Assembly (NCBI RefSeq): GCF_003946485.1 | Contig: NZ_RHOJ01000014.1 | Span: 1-64,000, forward strand | Length of the DNA: 64,000 bases | Direction: 5' to 3' | Source of the DNA: Lacticaseibacillus jixianensis | Lineage (GTDB): Bacteria; Bacillota; Bacilli; Lactobacillales; Lactobacillaceae | In this document: positions 16,767-26,140 of the stretch, one piece after another | Position numbering within the stretch: the stretch's first letter is position 1 | How the letters are laid out: each line of letters begins with the position of its first letter | Made by a program: the position numbers and the translations under genes | The notes under the pieces: model-generated | The model's input: the letters and a program-made list of their open reading frames with translations, nothing else | Database searches by the model: none | What the model was told of the DNA's origin: nothing

Positions 16767-17048
16767 TCAACCGGTAACGCGGAACCTGTCATACGCCGGG
16801 ATCGGATCCAGCAGGTGTTCCTCGTATTGCGTGACCTTGCCGCTCGGGGTCGGACTGGCTTTGACGGCGGCAGTGAAGCGGGCCATGTCAGCGGGCGTGC
16901 CGACCGCCTCAATGTACACCGACCCGTCAGAATTATTCTCCACTTTGCCAACAATGTGCAGCTGCTGAGCGACCATTTGGGTCATCCAGCGAAAGCCGAC
17001 GCCCTGAACGCGGCCGTTGACCGTGATACCTTTGGCAATTTTGTCCAT
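16767..17048 (-). CDS. acyP: acylphosphatase
   Basis: This 93-residue cytosolic enzyme hydrolyses carboxyl-phosphate bonds. The phosphate loop GRVQGVGFRW at 13-22 includes the catalytic arginine R21, and the catalytic asparagine is N38 or N39 in VENNSDGSV. The C-terminal YDRFRVTG is the usual last strand. A GGAGGGG site precedes the ATG. It is divergent from the methyltransferase gene and probably co-transcribed with yidC, as in other lactobacilli. Confidence 0.95.
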   Translation of the reverse strand: MDKIAKGITVNGRVQGVGFRWMTQMVAQQLHIVGKVENNSDGSVYIEAVGTPADMARFTAAVKASPTPSGKVTQYEEHLLDPIPAYDRFRVTG

Positions 17049-17137
17049 CCTATCCCCTCCGCAAAATACGATATCTATATTAGTTTAGCATAAAAGCAGC
17101 GCCGGATATGTTAGACTTAAGCCCGAGGAGGATGATC

Positions 17138-17896
17138 ATGGAATACATTTCATCTGCAAAAAACGACCATATTAAAGCCGCCAAGAAACTGACGGTCAAA
17201 AAATACCAAAAACAAGCCGGGGCCTACCTGCTGGAAGGGTGGCACCTTGTGCAAGAGGCGATCAATGCCGGTCAGACGCCGCGGCGCATTTACGCGACGG
17301 AGAAGTTTCTGAACGAGCGGGAATTAAAGCCGTTTTACGAACAGACCACTGAGATTTCTCCAGACGTTGCCAAGCACTTGGCAGAAACCGAGACGCCTCA
17401 GGGTATCTTTGCGGTGCTGCCGCTTGCGGAGGAGAAGCTCGCGGAGCCGCTTGCCGGCTCGTACCTGCTGCTGGACGCGATTCAGGATCCCGGCAACGTC
17501 GGCACCCTGGTGCGCACGGCGGATGCCGCCGGCGTGAAGACCGTCGTCTTTGGCGGCGGGACCGCCGATGCGTACAACCCGAAAGTGCTGCGGGCAATGC
17601 AGGGCAGTCAGTTCCACGTCCGCATTGTGGCGGCCCCGTTGCCGCGCCTGGTGGCCAACTTGAAGAAGGCGGCCATTCCGGTTTACGGCTCTGAGCTGAA
17701 CGACGCGGCCAAGCCGTATCGCGACGTTACGCCCACAGACCAGTTTGCCCTGATCGTCGGCAACGAAGGCAACGGCATGAGCCAGGACCTGCTTGCGGCC
17801 ACCGACCAGAACCTGTACATTCCGATCAAGGGCCGCGCTGAATCGCTGAACGTTGCGATCGCCGCCGCCGTGATCCTTTTTCACCTGACCGCTTAA
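17138..17896 (+). CDS. SpoU/TrmH-family RNA 2'-O-methyltransferase
   Basis: This 252-residue SPOUT methyltransferase has an N-terminal L30e-like substrate domain and the three knot motifs: DAIQDPGNVGTLVRTADA, LIVGNEGNGM and IPIKGRAESLNVAIAAAV. These mark it as a rRNA/tRNA ribose methylase of the YsgA/RlmB-like group; the exact nucleotide is not readable. GAGGAGG lies 6 nt before the ATG at 17138, preferred to ATG 17132. In Firmicutes it is often next to acyP-yidC, as here (divergent). Confidence 0.92.
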   Translation: MEYISSAKNDHIKAAKKLTVKKYQKQAGAYLLEGWHLVQEAINAGQTPRRIYATEKFLNERELKPFYEQTTEISPDVAKHLAETETPQGIFAVLPLAEEKLAEPLAGSYLLLDAIQDPGNVGTLVRTADAAGVKTVVFGGGTADAYNPKVLRAMQGSQFHVRIVAAPLPRLVANLKKAAIPVYGSELNDAAKPYRDVTPTDQFALIVGNEGNGMSQDLLAATDQNLYIPIKGRAESLNVAIAAAVILFHLTA

Positions 17897-17931
17897 GAAT
17901 GGCTTAACTCAGCCCCGCTTTTCCCGCAACC

Positions 17932-17940
17932 TGATATAAT
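17932..17940 (+). promoter_or_regulatory. extended -10 promoter of the HD-domain gene
   Basis: TGA-TATAAT is located 52 nt before the ATG at 17992. Confidence 0.6.
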
Positions 17941-17991
17941 GAAGATGTGCTGGACAACAACACAAGAATGCGAGCGAAAAGGGGCCATTGA

Positions 17992-18489
17992 ATGAGTCAT
18001 CAGAAATGGTCAGACGACGCGGAGTACATGAGCTATGTCCAAGATCTCTTGGCCCAGCCGGCGGTGCAGCGCCTTGCCAATTACACGCAGCATCACCACT
18101 CCACGCGGCTTGACCACAGCATCAGTGTTTCTTACCACAGCTATCTGCTGGGTAAGAAATGGCATCTGAATGTTCGCGCCTTAGCGCGGGCTGGTCTGTT
18201 GCACGACTTGTTCTATTACGACTGGCGGGTGACGAAATTCTCACTAGGCACGCATGCCTACGTGCACCCGCGGATCGCTTTGCGTAACGCAGAGAAGATC
18301 ACCGACTTATCCGCAATGGAGAAGGACATCATCGTGAAGCACATGTGGGGGGCGACCCTCGGCATGCCGAAGTACAAAGAAACAGTGGTGGTGTCGTTAG
18401 TCGATGATTACGCCGCGGTGGATGAGTACCTGCTGCCTCAGCTGCAGAAGTTTAGGCACCCGCTTCAGCGATTAGAACACGCACATTAG
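17992..18489 (+). CDS. HD-domain phosphohydrolase, uncharacterised
   Basis: This 165-residue HD-superfamily protein has metal ligands visible as H42 (STRLDHSIS), H70-D71 (GLLHDLFYYDW) and a later aspartate in SLVDDYAAVDE. It is commonly found in lactobacilli beside the SpoU methyltransferase. The family hydrolyses phosphate esters or nucleotides, but no substrate can be proposed from the sequence. It is followed at once by a strong terminator and repeat cluster B. Confidence 0.85.
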   Translation: MSHQKWSDDAEYMSYVQDLLAQPAVQRLANYTQHHHSTRLDHSISVSYHSYLLGKKWHLNVRALARAGLLHDLFYYDWRVTKFSLGTHAYVHPRIALRNAEKITDLSAMEKDIIVKHMWGATLGMPKYKETVVVSLVDDYAAVDEYLLPQLQKFRHPLQRLEHAH

Positions 18490-18493
18490 TAGG

Positions 18494-18523
18494 GAGACCC
18501 GGACATGGTTCGGGTCTCTTTTT
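18494..18523 (+). terminator. terminator after the HD gene
   Basis: GAGACCCG/CGGGTCTC stem with five T. Repeat cluster B starts 3 nt later. Confidence 0.9.
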
Positions 18524-18526
18524 AGT

Positions 18527-18652
18527 AAGGTGCGAAGACTTGGCGGTTTTAGCGGGATGGCTAGCCTAGCTCGCGGCATTGCCGCCGTACTTTGGCGGCG
18601 AGGCCGTGGGCGTAGCTAGTCACTCCCGCGTTGCCAAGTCGCAGCCCGATTT
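18527..18652 (+). repeat. structured intergenic repeat, copy B1
   Basis: Stem 1 GACTTGGC/GCCAAGTC; stem 2 GCGGGA-TGGCTAGC with GCTAGTCA-C-TCCCGC (one bulged C); stem 3 CTCGCGGC/GCCGTGGG; tip GCCGCC/GGCGGC. Confidence 0.9.
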
Positions 18653-18655
18653 GGT

Positions 18656-18781
18656 AAGGTGCGAAGGGGCCGCGCACTTAGGGAAATGGGTAGCCTAGCC
18701 TAGGGCATTGCCGCCGAACTTTGGCGGCGAGGCCCTAGGCGTAGCTAACCACTTCCCCGTTGCGGCCCCGCAGCCCGATTT
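18656..18781 (+). repeat. structured intergenic repeat, copy B2
   Basis: Stem 1 GGGGCCGC/GCGGCCCC; stem 2 left GGGAAATGGGTAGC, right GCTAACCACTTCCC; stem 3 CCTAGGGC/GCCCTAGG; tip GCCGCC/GGCGGC. Confidence 0.9.
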
Positions 18782-18784
18782 GGT

Positions 18785-18956
18785 AAGGTGCGCCAGGTTC
18801 GCGCACTTAGCGGGACAGCTAACCGCTCCGCATGTCAGCCTGTACGCCAAAAATGGCTACAGGGTGATCATAGCCGCAAGCATTGCCGCCTGGTTTTTGG
18901 CGGCGAGGCTTGCGGCGTAGTTAGATGCTCCCGCGTTGCGGCCCCGCAGCCCGATT
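18785..18956 (+). repeat. structured intergenic repeat, copy B3 (extra-hairpin type)
   Basis: Has the inserted hairpin (about 18827-18870). The left stem-1 arm GGTTCGC does not match its right arm GCGGCCCC, which is a copy of B2's right arm: a chimeric unit. Confidence 0.85.
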
Positions 18957-19079
18957 CCGCGGCCCACCTCCCGCACTATTTCACTGCCATTTCGGTCCCG
19001 ACTGGGCCTTGGCAATGCAGTTCCGCCTCCCGTCTCCGCGCCCGGCCTTATCCGATTATTTATATTTCAGGGTGAAAAC

Positions 19080-19107
19080 TTGTAATTACCGCCAGATGGG
19101 GTATACT
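19080..19107 (+). promoter_or_regulatory. hxlR promoter
   Basis: TTGTAA and TATACT with a 16-bp spacer, 45 nt before the hxlR start. The half-sites CTTGTA (repeated at 19079 and 19106) could be autoregulator contacts. Confidence 0.65.
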
Positions 19108-19151
19108 TGTACTATCAATTTGTAAGCGTAAAAAATACATGAGGTGATCGC

Positions 19152-19514
19152 ATGGTTGAGCAGGTAGCGGTGAAAGAACCGAGTAAAGCGGAATTATCAT
19201 TGTGTCCGAAGTTTACTCAGACTTTCGTGATTTTGGGTAAGAAGTGGAACGGGCTGATTCTGGAGACTTTGCTTGAGCACGGGCCTTCGCGGTTCAAAGT
19301 GATCGCAGGCACGATCAAGAAGTGCTCCGACCGGGTGCTGGTCGAGCGGCTGAAGGAGCTTGAAGGCCAGGGGCTGGTTGACCGGATCGCGCACACGGAT
19401 TCGAGCCTGATCGAGTATGCTTTGACGGCCAAGGGCGCGGCCCTGGCGCCGGTCATGGCGGCCGCCCACACTTGGGGCGACACCTGGATCACAGACGCCG
19501 AGTGCCAGCAGTAA
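19152..19514 (+). CDS. HxlR-family transcriptional regulator
   Basis: This 120-residue winged-helix protein has the family signature CPKFTQTFVILGKKWNGLILETLL at 17-40, the helix SRFKVIAGTIKKCSDRVLVERLKEL and the wing IAHTDSSLIEYALTAKG. HxlR-type proteins usually sense redox or small electrophiles and regulate a neighbouring oxidoreductase. No such neighbour is adjacent here, so its target lies elsewhere or is itself. Start ATG after GAGGTGAT. Confidence 0.92.
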   Translation: MVEQVAVKEPSKAELSLCPKFTQTFVILGKKWNGLILETLLEHGPSRFKVIAGTIKKCSDRVLVERLKELEGQGLVDRIAHTDSSLIEYALTAKGAALAPVMAAAHTWGDTWITDAECQQ

Positions 19515-19521
19515 TTTTGCG

Positions 19522-19561
19522 ACCGCGATGTTCGGGGCACCTTGACGAATCGCGGTTTTTT
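19522..19561 (+). terminator. hxlR terminator
   Basis: ACCGCGAT pairs with AATCGCGG, then six T. The descending arm overlaps the next promoter. Confidence 0.8.
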
Positions 19562-19569
19562 GATACACT
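19542..19569 (+). promoter_or_regulatory. pheST promoter
   Basis: TTGACG and TACACT with a 16-bp spacer, embedded in the hxlR terminator. Confidence 0.7.
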
Positions 19570-19575
19570 GAAGTC

Positions 19576-19805
19576 ACCTAATAGTGCGAAATACTGTGAC
19601 GGAAGCGCGAACCGGCGGCCCGGTCAGGAAAGGTGTCCCAGACTGAAAGACACCGCGGCGGCCAATGGTTGGTTTTCACTTCTCGAGTAGACAGTCGAAA
19701 GGCTGCTCCGGTCCTGCCGTTATGAAGTTGAGTGCATGCCTATTTGGCGTGAACAAGGGTGGTACCGCGACGCTTCGTCCCTTTTTAGGGGGCGAGGCTT
19801 TTTTT
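19576..19805 (+). promoter_or_regulatory. T-box riboswitch (tRNA-Phe) of pheST
   Basis: The leader contains the T-box core AAGGGTGGTACCGCG at 19755-19769, which pairs with the uncharged tRNA acceptor end in the antiterminator. A terminator, GCTTCGTCCCT/AGGGGGCGAGGC plus seven T, follows at 19772-19805. Stem I occupies roughly 19580-19700 and includes TTC triplets that could be the phenylalanine specifier. Uncharged tRNA-Phe should allow read-through into pheS. Confidence 0.93.
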
Positions 19806-19912
19806 GTGGGCGCAAGCGGCGCTGCCGGCAGCGCCCTGCCGCTAAAACGCCTGCCTCGCGTCACGCTATTATTTCGAATCAAACTGTTTCGTCGTGTCAA
19901 AGGAGGATCATC

Positions 19913-20959
19913 ATGGATCTAAAAACCAAGCTGGAACAGCTTCGGGAAGAGAACCAAAAACGCATCAAGGAAACTGAGGACCTGGACGTCCTGAACCAGA
20001 TCCGCGTGAATCTTTTAGGCAAAAAGGGCCCCATCACCGAGGTGCTGCGGGGGATGAAAGACCTGACCCCTGAAGAGCGGCCGAAGGTGGGCGCCTTTGC
20101 CAACCAGATCAAGGCCGATCTGCAGGAAAACCTGCAAAAGCGCAAGGATGCGCTTGAGCAGGCGGCCCTGCAGGCCAAACTGGCCACCGAAACGATCGAC
20201 GTCACCTTGCCGGGCGATCAAGTGCCCGTGGGGACGCCGCACATTATCGACCAGATCATGGACGACATTGAAGAATTCTTCATCGGCCAGGGCTATCAGG
20301 TCGTTGACGGCCCCGAAGTCGAGGAAGATCACTACAACTTTGAGATGATGAACATTCCCAAGGACCACCCGGCGCGTGACATGCAGGACACCTTCTACAT
20401 TGATGACCAGCTGCTGATGCGCTCGCAGACCAGTCCTGTCCAGGCGCGGACGCTGGAGAAGCACGACTTTAGCCAAGGACCGCTGAAAATGATCAGCCCC
20501 GGCCGCGTTTACCGCCGCGACACCGACGATGCAACGCACAGCCATCAGTTCCACCAGATCGAAGGCCTCGTCATCGATAAGCGCATCACGATGGCCGACC
20601 TGAAGGGGACCTTGCTGGCCTTGGCGCAGCACGTCTTCGGCGCGGACCGCAAGATTCGGCTGCGGCCGAGCTATTTCCCGTTCACCGAGCCCAGCGTCGA
20701 AGTGGACGTGTCCTGCTTCCGGTGCAACGGCAAGGGCTGCGCGATCTGCAAGTACAGCGGCTGGATTGAAGTGCTGGGGGCCGGCATGGTGCACCCGAAC
20801 GTGCTGACCAACGCCGGCGTCGACGCTGACGTTTACGGCGGCTTTGCCTTCGGGCTGGGGCCGGACCGGTTTGCCATGCTGAAGTACGGGGTTGACGACA
20901 TTCGCAGCTTTTATCAAGGCGATGTCCGGTTCCTGGCGCAGTTCAAGGAGGAGGGTTAA
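19913..20959 (+). CDS. pheS: phenylalanyl-tRNA synthetase alpha subunit
   Basis: This 348-residue catalytic subunit of the heterotetrameric class II synthetase has an N-terminal coiled coil (about 1-85, [17 protein letters not shown]) that grips tRNA. Class II motifs follow: motif 2 [18 protein letters not shown] with [11 protein letters not shown], and motif 3 [21 protein letters not shown] is 6 nt before the ATG at 19913; the longer frame runs back through the T-box and is not coding. It is separated from pheT by only 3 bp. Confidence 0.98.
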   Translation: MDLKTKLEQLREENQKRIKETEDLDVLNQIRVNLLGKKGPITEVLRGMKDLTPEERPKVGAFANQIKADLQENLQKRKDALEQAALQAKLATETIDVTLPGDQVPVGTPHIIDQIMDDIEEFFIGQGYQVVDGPEVEEDHYNFEMMNIPKDHPARDMQDTFYIDDQLLMRSQTSPVQARTLEKHDFSQGPLKMISPGRVYRRDTDDATHSHQFHQIEGLVIDKRITMADLKGTLLALAQHVFGADRKIRLRPSYFPFTEPSVEVDVSCFRCNGKGCAICKYSGWIEVLGAGMVHPNVLTNAGVDADVYGGFAFGLGPDRFAMLKYGVDDIRSFYQGDVRFLAQFKEEG

Positions 20960-20962
20960 ACG

Positions 20963-23374
20963 ATGAACGTCTCATATGATTGGTTGAAAGAACTGGTCGA
21001 CGTGCCGGCCACTCCCGAAGAGCTGATGGACAAGGTCTCGCGCACGGGCATCGAAGTTGATTCTGTGTCGCGGATGGCGGATGGCCTGAAAAAAGTCGTC
21101 GTGGGCCGCGTCGAGAGCCTGAAGATGCACCCGGACTCCGACCACCTGCACGTCGCCATGGTTGACACCGGCGAAGGCGAGCTGCGCCAGATCGTCTGCG
21201 GTGCGCCGAACATCAAGGAAGGCCAGACGGTGATCGTGGCGCTGCCTGGGGCCCGCATTGGTGACAACGTCAAGATCAAGCGCGGCAAAATGCGCGGGGT
21301 GGAATCAGACGGCATGATCTGTGCGCTTCAGGAGCTCGGCTTCGCTAATGACATTGCGCCCAAGGCTTACGACGCCGGCATCTACGTTTTTGATGAAGCA
21401 CTCAAGCCGGGCAGTGATGCGCTGGCGGCGCTGGGCATGGAAGACGCCGTCCTGGACTTTGAGATCACCCCGAACCGGGCCGACGCGCTGGGCATGCGCG
21501 GCGTCGCCTGGGAAGTCGGGGCCACTTATGGCAATAAGCCGCACTTCAACGACCAGCCGGTGGTGGAAACGGGCAAGCCAGTCGCCGACTACCTGACCGC
21601 CCGCGTCACGGACCAGACGGACGCGCCAGCTTACCAGATGCGCGTCGTTGACAACATCACGATCAAGGACAGCCCGCTGTGGCTGCAGCGGCGGCTGTGG
21701 AATGCTGGTATTCGGCCCATCAACAACATCGTTGACGTGACCAACCTGATCATGCTCGGCTACGGTCAGCCGCTTCACGCGTTTGACTACAATAAATTGG
21801 GCAGCAAGGAAATCGTCGTGCGCCGCGCGACTGCCGGTGAGCCTTTGACCACCCTCGACGGCAATGCGCACGAGCTGACTGAAGACGACATCGTGATCAC
21901 CAACGGCAAGCAGCCGATCGCGCTGGCCGGAGTGATGGGCGGCCTGGATTCCGAGATCACTGCCGGCACGCACACCGTGGCCATCGAAGCCGCGATGTTC
22001 GCCCGCACGCCGATCCGCAAGACCGCCTTGCGCTACAACCTGCGCTCGCAGGCCTCGGCCCGGTTTGAAAAGGGCATCGACGTCGGCAGCATCAACAAGG
22101 CGCTTGACGAGGCGGCCCGGCTGATGGCCGCGCTTGGCGACGGGGTCGTTGCCACCGGCACGCTCGACGCCAGCCACGTCGCCGCGACCCCGGTGGAAGT
22201 GGATATTTCCCTGGACCGGATCAACCACATTCTGGGCACCGCGCTGGATGCCCAAATGGTGGCTGGGCTGTTCGACCGCCTGGGCTTTGGGGTCAAGGAG
22301 GAAGACGGCTTGTTTGCCGTCATGGTCCCGACCAGGCGCTGGGACATTCACATTGAGGCCGACCTGATCGAAGAGGTCGCGCGGCTCTACGGCTTCGATA
22401 ATTTACCGAGCACGCTGCCGACGACCACGATGACCATTGGGGAGTTCACCCCGAGTCAGGCGCGGCGCAAGCGCAGCCGCAAGCTCTTGGAGGGCCTGGG
22501 CTTGACGCAGATCATCTCCTACGCACTGCTCAGCCCGGACAAGGCTTCGGCCTTTGCCCTTGCACCAAGCGAGGAGACGCACGTGGCCTTTCCGATGACG
22601 GAGGACCATCAGACCCTGCGCCGCAATCTGATCTCAGGCCTGATCGACGCGCTGGCCTACAACGTGGCGCGCAAGCAGACGGACATCGCACTTTACGAGC
22701 AGGGCCGCATCTTCCCGCGCAGCGCTGGCCATTCCCGGCCGCAAGAGGTCGAGTACATTGCCGGGGCGCTCAGTGGAAACGTGATCCAAGCCGGCTGGCA
22801 CCAGGCTAAACAGCCCGTCGATTACTACTACGTGAAGGGCATTGTGGAGACGCTGCTGGCGGACTACCGCCTGGCGCAGCCCGTGGCCTACGAGGCGCTG
22901 GTGGACGATCCGGCGATGCACCCCGGCCAAAGTGCCAAGATCATGCTTGACGGCGAGGTCATTGGGCTGATCGGCCGCCTGCACCCGCAGTTTGAGCGCG
23001 ACCACAGCATCAACGAGACGTATGTGTTTGAGCTGAACTTAGACGCACTGCTGGCGGCCGCGCGCACCGAAATGACGGCCGTGCCGGCACCGAAGTTCCC
23101 GTCCGTCACCCGCGACATCGCGGTGCAGGTCCCGCAAACTGTGACCAACGCGGAGATCCAGGCCGTGATCGCGAAAAACGGCGGCAAGTTCCTGCAGGAC
23201 GCGCACCTGTTTGATGTCTACAGCGGCAAGAAGCTGGCGCCAGGGCTGAAGAGTCTGGCCTACACGCTGACCTACCGCCGCGGGGATGCCACCCTGACCG
23301 AAGAAGAGGTCACGAAGGCCTTCTCCAAGGTCGAAGAGGCCCTGAAAGCGGAACTCGGGGCTGTGATTCGTTAA
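20963..23374 (+). CDS. pheT: phenylalanyl-tRNA synthetase beta subunit
   Basis: This 803-residue subunit has the expected domain order: a tRNA-binding EMAP-like domain (about 40-150), B3/B4 editing domain that removes Tyr-tRNA-Phe (about 200-400), B5 domain, catalytic-like domain and a C-terminal ferredoxin-like anticodon-binding domain (from about 710, PKFPSVTRDIAVQVP). It is full length for Firmicutes. It forms an operon with pheS under the T-box. Confidence 0.98.
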   Translation: MNVSYDWLKELVDVPATPEELMDKVSRTGIEVDSVSRMADGLKKVVVGRVESLKMHPDSDHLHVAMVDTGEGELRQIVCGAPNIKEGQTVIVALPGARIGDNVKIKRGKMRGVESDGMICALQELGFANDIAPKAYDAGIYVFDEALKPGSDALAALGMEDAVLDFEITPNRADALGMRGVAWEVGATYGNKPHFNDQPVVETGKPVADYLTARVTDQTDAPAYQMRVVDNITIKDSPLWLQRRLWNAGIRPINNIVDVTNLIMLGYGQPLHAFDYNKLGSKEIVVRRATAGEPLTTLDGNAHELTEDDIVITNGKQPIALAGVMGGLDSEITAGTHTVAIEAAMFARTPIRKTALRYNLRSQASARFEKGIDVGSINKALDEAARLMAALGDGVVATGTLDASHVAATPVEVDISLDRINHILGTALDAQMVAGLFDRLGFGVKEEDGLFAVMVPTRRWDIHIEADLIEEVARLYGFDNLPSTLPTTTMTIGEFTPSQARRKRSRKLLEGLGLTQIISYALLSPDKASAFALAPSEETHVAFPMTEDHQTLRRNLISGLIDALAYNVARKQTDIALYEQGRIFPRSAGHSRPQEVEYIAGALSGNVIQAGWHQAKQPVDYYYVKGIVETLLADYRLAQPVAYEALVDDPAMHPGQSAKIMLDGEVIGLIGRLHPQFERDHSINETYVFELNLDALLAAARTEMTAVPAPKFPSVTRDIAVQVPQTVTNAEIQAVIAKNGGKFLQDAHLFDVYSGKKLAPGLKSLAYTLTYRRGDATLTEEEVTKAFSKVEEALKAELGAVIR

Positions 23375-23408
23375 ATCCCGGTTACAATCACGTGAACGAA
23401 GCGAAAAC

Positions 23409-23436
23409 CTGTCGCATTTTGCGGCAGGCTTTTGTA
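23409..23436 (+). terminator. pheST terminator
   Basis: CCTGTCGCA/TGCGGCAGG stem with a short TTTTG tail. A TATAAT (23435-23440) at its end probably serves mltG. Confidence 0.65.
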
Positions 23437-23476
23437 TAATTCACCTAGGTTTTCGGGCGAGAGCCGGATCCAGAAG

Positions 23477-23498
23477 CAGCCCGCTTCGGGCTGTTTTT
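23477..23498 (+). terminator. terminator-like hairpin in the mltG leader
   Basis: CAGCCCG/CGGGCTG with five T lies between the likely -10 box and the mltG start. It is either a second pheT terminator or an attenuator. Confidence 0.6.
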
Positions 23499-23530
23499 GT
23501 TTAGCCGCTCGCTTGGATAGGAGGAGAAAC

Positions 23531-24676
23531 GTGGATCAACAGCCAAGTTCCAACCGAAGAAGACACCGCGACCAGCAGATCGAGGCCGCATCAAGCCACA
23601 TCGTGCGCTGGGTACTGGGGGTCGGGCTGACCGTCCTCGTCATTGGCGCCCTCATGGTAGCGGTGTTCGTACATTCGGCGCTTGAGCCGGCAGACAAGAC
23701 CGCCAAGACCCCGATCCTCGTCACGGTCAAAAGTGGGGAATCGACCGACGAGATCGGCAGCGCCCTTCAGGCCAAGGGGCTGATCAAGTCGGCCATGATT
23801 TTTAAGTTCTACGTGAAGTTCCACAACGTCCCCAGCTACGAGGCAGGCCAGTACAGCTTCACCAAGGCCAACACCATGGAAGAAATGCTCGACACCCTGC
23901 GCGGTGGCAGCAGTACGACCGGCATTGGGACCGTCCTGGTGCCTGAGGGCGGCGATGCCGCGGCTGTGGCGACCGCAGCGGCCAAGCTGCACAAAAAAGA
24001 TCCCAAGCTGACGCGGGCCAACTTCATTGCCGCGCTGAAGGACCAGGCCTTTTTCAAGCGGCTCCACCAGGCGTACCCGCAGCTGCTAGGCAGCGCGGCG
24101 AAGGCCAAGAACGTCCGCTACCGGCTGGAAGGCTACTTATTCCCGGCGACCTACACCGTCACCGAGAACCAATCGGCGGAGGCGCTGATCGCCCAGATGG
24201 TGGCAAAGACTAACGCGGTGATGACCCCTTACCTGGCCAGCATCAAGCAAAAGAAGATGACGGTCCAAGAGACGCTGACGCTCGCCAGTCTGGTCGAACG
24301 CGAAGGCGTGACCGACACCGACCGCGGCAAGATCGCCGGGGTGCTGTTTAACCGCCTGGACGCGGGGATGCCGCTGCAGTCCGACGTCGCGGTGATGTAC
24401 GCGCTTGGCAAGCACAAGACGCACCTGACCAACAAGGACACCAGCATCGACTCGCCGTACAACTTGTACCGCAATAAGGGCTTTGGCCCCGGACCGTTCA
24501 ACTCGCCGTCTGAGGCGTCGATCAAGGCGGTGCTGAACCCGCTTGAGCGCGATGCGGGTTACCTGTACTTCGTGGCTAACCTGAAGACGGGCGAGATCCG
24601 CTACGCCCACACGTTGGCAGAGCAGAATGCGAACACCGCAGCCTTTGCGGCGGACAGCAAGGAGGCAGCAAAGTGA
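23531..24676 (+). CDS. mltG: endolytic murein transglycosylase MltG
   Basis: This 381-residue membrane-anchored lytic transglycosylase (YceG family) cuts nascent glycan strands and sets their length. A short basic cytoplasmic N-terminus precedes one TM helix at about 25-47. A LysM-like domain ([18 protein letters not shown]) and the catalytic domain follow. The active glutamate is in [10 protein letters not shown], with the downstream signature [22 protein letters not shown] at 23531 follows AGGAGGAG. It forms an operon with udk. Confidence 0.96.
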   Translation: MDQQPSSNRRRHRDQQIEAASSHIVRWVLGVGLTVLVIGALMVAVFVHSALEPADKTAKTPILVTVKSGESTDEIGSALQAKGLIKSAMIFKFYVKFHNVPSYEAGQYSFTKANTMEEMLDTLRGGSSTTGIGTVLVPEGGDAAAVATAAAKLHKKDPKLTRANFIAALKDQAFFKRLHQAYPQLLGSAAKAKNVRYRLEGYLFPATYTVTENQSAEALIAQMVAKTNAVMTPYLASIKQKKMTVQETLTLASLVEREGVTDTDRGKIAGVLFNRLDAGMPLQSDVAVMYALGKHKTHLTNKDTSIDSPYNLYRNKGFGPGPFNSPSEASIKAVLNPLERDAGYLYFVANLKTGEIRYAHTLAEQNANTAAFAADSKEAAK

Positions 24677-25311
24677 TGAGGCAAAAGCCGATCGTCATCG
24701 GCGTCACCGGGGGTTCAGCAAGCGGTAAAACCAGCGTCTCGCGCGCCATTTTTGACCAGTTCTCGGGGCACTCGCTGCTGCTGCTGGCGCAGGACGCCTA
24801 CTATAAGAAAAGCGACCTCCCGTTCGAGGAGCGCCGGAAGATCAACTACGATAATCCGCTGGCCTTCGACACACCGCTGCTGCACGACCAGCTCGAGAGC
24901 CTGATCGCCGGGCGGGCCATCGACCGGCCGGTGTACGACTACACGATCCATAACCGGTCGGCAGAGGTCGTACACATGGCGCCCAAGGACGTGATCATTG
25001 TCGAGGGCATCTTGATCCTCGCCGACGAGGAGTTGCGTAAGCTCATGGACATCAAGGTGTACGTGGATACGGACGACGACATTCGCGTGATCCGCCGCAT
25101 CCGCCGCGATATGCGCGAGCGCGGGCGGTCGCTGGATGACATCATCGGCCAGTACTTGCAGACGGTCAAGCCGTCCTATCACCAGTTCATCGAGCCCACC
25201 AAGCGTTACGCCGACATCATTGTGCCGGAAGGTGGCCACAACACCGTGGCGATCGATCTGCTGACGACCAAGATCCGGGCGATCCTGGCCGAGCGCGGCC
25301 TCGTCGACTAA
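24676..25311 (+). CDS. udk: uridine kinase
   Basis: This 211-residue cytosolic kinase phosphorylates uridine and cytidine for pyrimidine salvage. The P-loop [15 protein letters not shown] is at the N-terminus, with the nucleoside-binding [23 protein letters not shown] and the lid [14 protein letters not shown]. The ATG overlaps the mltG stop (GTGATG); a GTG 3 bp earlier is equally well spaced from GGAGG. The mltG-udk-greA order is conserved in lactobacilli. Confidence 0.97.
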   Translation: MRQKPIVIGVTGGSASGKTSVSRAIFDQFSGHSLLLLAQDAYYKKSDLPFEERRKINYDNPLAFDTPLLHDQLESLIAGRAIDRPVYDYTIHNRSAEVVHMAPKDVIIVEGILILADEELRKLMDIKVYVDTDDDIRVIRRIRRDMRERGRSLDDIIGQYLQTVKPSYHQFIEPTKRYADIIVPEGGHNTVAIDLLTTKIRAILAERGLVD

Positions 25312-25312
25312 A

Positions 25313-25340
25313 TTGACATTTTCGTTAAATCCGTTAGTAT
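25313..25340 (+). promoter_or_regulatory. greA promoter
   Basis: Consensus TTGACA and TAGTAT with a 16-bp spacer, directly after the udk stop. Confidence 0.8.
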
Positions 25341-25371
25341 CAGCAATAGACAAAAGAATTGAGGAAAAAAT

Positions 25372-25848
25372 ATGCCAGATAAAACATACCCCATGACTGC
25401 AGAGGGCAAGCAAAAACTAGAAGCCGAACTCGAACGGTTGAAGACCGTGGAACGGCCAAAGGTGGTTGAACGCATCAAGGTCGCGCGCGGCTTTGGCGAC
25501 TTGTCGGAAAACTCGGAGTACAGTGCCGCCAAGGACGAACAGGCGACGCTGGAGACCCGGATCCTGCAGGTGCAGACCATGTTGCACTACGCCCAGATCA
25601 TCGACGCCAACGAGGTGCCACAAGACGAGGTGTCCCTGGGCAAGAAGGTGACCTTCGTTGAGGACGGCGACGACGAGGAAGAGACTTACGAAATCGTGGG
25701 TGCGGCTGAGGCCGACGCCTTCAACGGCAAGATCTCAAACGACAGCCCGATCGCGCAGGGCTTGATCGGCAAGAAGGTCGGCGAAAAGGTCACCATCAGC
25801 ACGCCGGGCGGCTCGATGAACGTGAAGATCGTCAAGGTCGAAGGCTAG
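25372..25848 (+). CDS. greA: transcription elongation factor GreA
   Basis: This 158-residue factor makes stalled RNA polymerase cleave the backtracked transcript. An N-terminal antiparallel coiled coil (about 1-78) carries the acidic tip [18 protein letters not shown] that reaches the catalytic magnesium, and the C-terminal FKBP-like domain ([18 protein letters not shown]) binds polymerase. Full length. It has its own promoter and a good terminator, after which repeat cluster C starts. Confidence 0.98.
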   Translation: MPDKTYPMTAEGKQKLEAELERLKTVERPKVVERIKVARGFGDLSENSEYSAAKDEQATLETRILQVQTMLHYAQIIDANEVPQDEVSLGKKVTFVEDGDDEEETYEIVGAAEADAFNGKISNDSPIAQGLIGKKVGEKVTISTPGGSMNVKIVKVEG

Positions 25849-25857
25849 ACATAAATC

Positions 25858-25878
25858 GTGCGGAAACGCACTTTTTTT
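25858..25878 (+). terminator. greA terminator
   Basis: GTGCG/CGCAC with a GAAA loop and seven T. Repeat cluster C begins 5 nt later. Confidence 0.9.
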
Positions 25879-25883
25879 GTATC

Positions 25884-26009
25884 AAGGTGCAGAGGGTCGA
25901 CGTTCTTAGCCCGACGGCTAGCCTAGCTCCAAGCATTGCCGCTGTACTTTGGCGGCGAGGCTTGGGGCGTAGCTAGACGCTCGGGCGTTGTCGACCCGGC
26001 GCCCGATTA
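25884..26009 (+). repeat. structured intergenic repeat, copy C1
   Basis: Stem 1 GGGTCGAC/GTCGACCC (perfect); stem 2 CCCGA-CGGCTAGC with GCTAGACG-C-TCGGG; stem 3 TCCAAGC/GCTTGGG; tip GCCGCT/GGCGGC. Confidence 0.92.
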
Positions 26010-26011
26010 GG

Positions 26012-26137
26012 AAGGTGCGCCGAGTTCGCGCACTTAGCCCGACAGCTAGCCTAGCTCGGGGCATTGCCGGCGTTTTTTGCCGGCGAGGCCTGGAGCGTAG
26101 CTAGATGCTCGGGCGTTGTCGCCTCGGCGCCCGATTA
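26012..26137 (+). repeat. structured intergenic repeat, copy C2
   Basis: The left stem-1 arm GCCGAGTTCGC does not pair properly with its own right arm but is the exact complement of the right arm of C4 (GCGAACTCGGC). Tip GCCGGC/GCCGGC. Confidence 0.9.
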
Positions 26138-26140
26138 GGC

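Noticed and set aside
19736-19912. N-terminal extension of PheS
   Set aside because: This stretch is the T-box antiterminator/terminator, and the ribosome site and family N-terminus place the start at 19913.
21305-22351. 348-codon minus-strand open frame over pheT
   Set aside because: Antisense shadow; pheT is full length with all domains.
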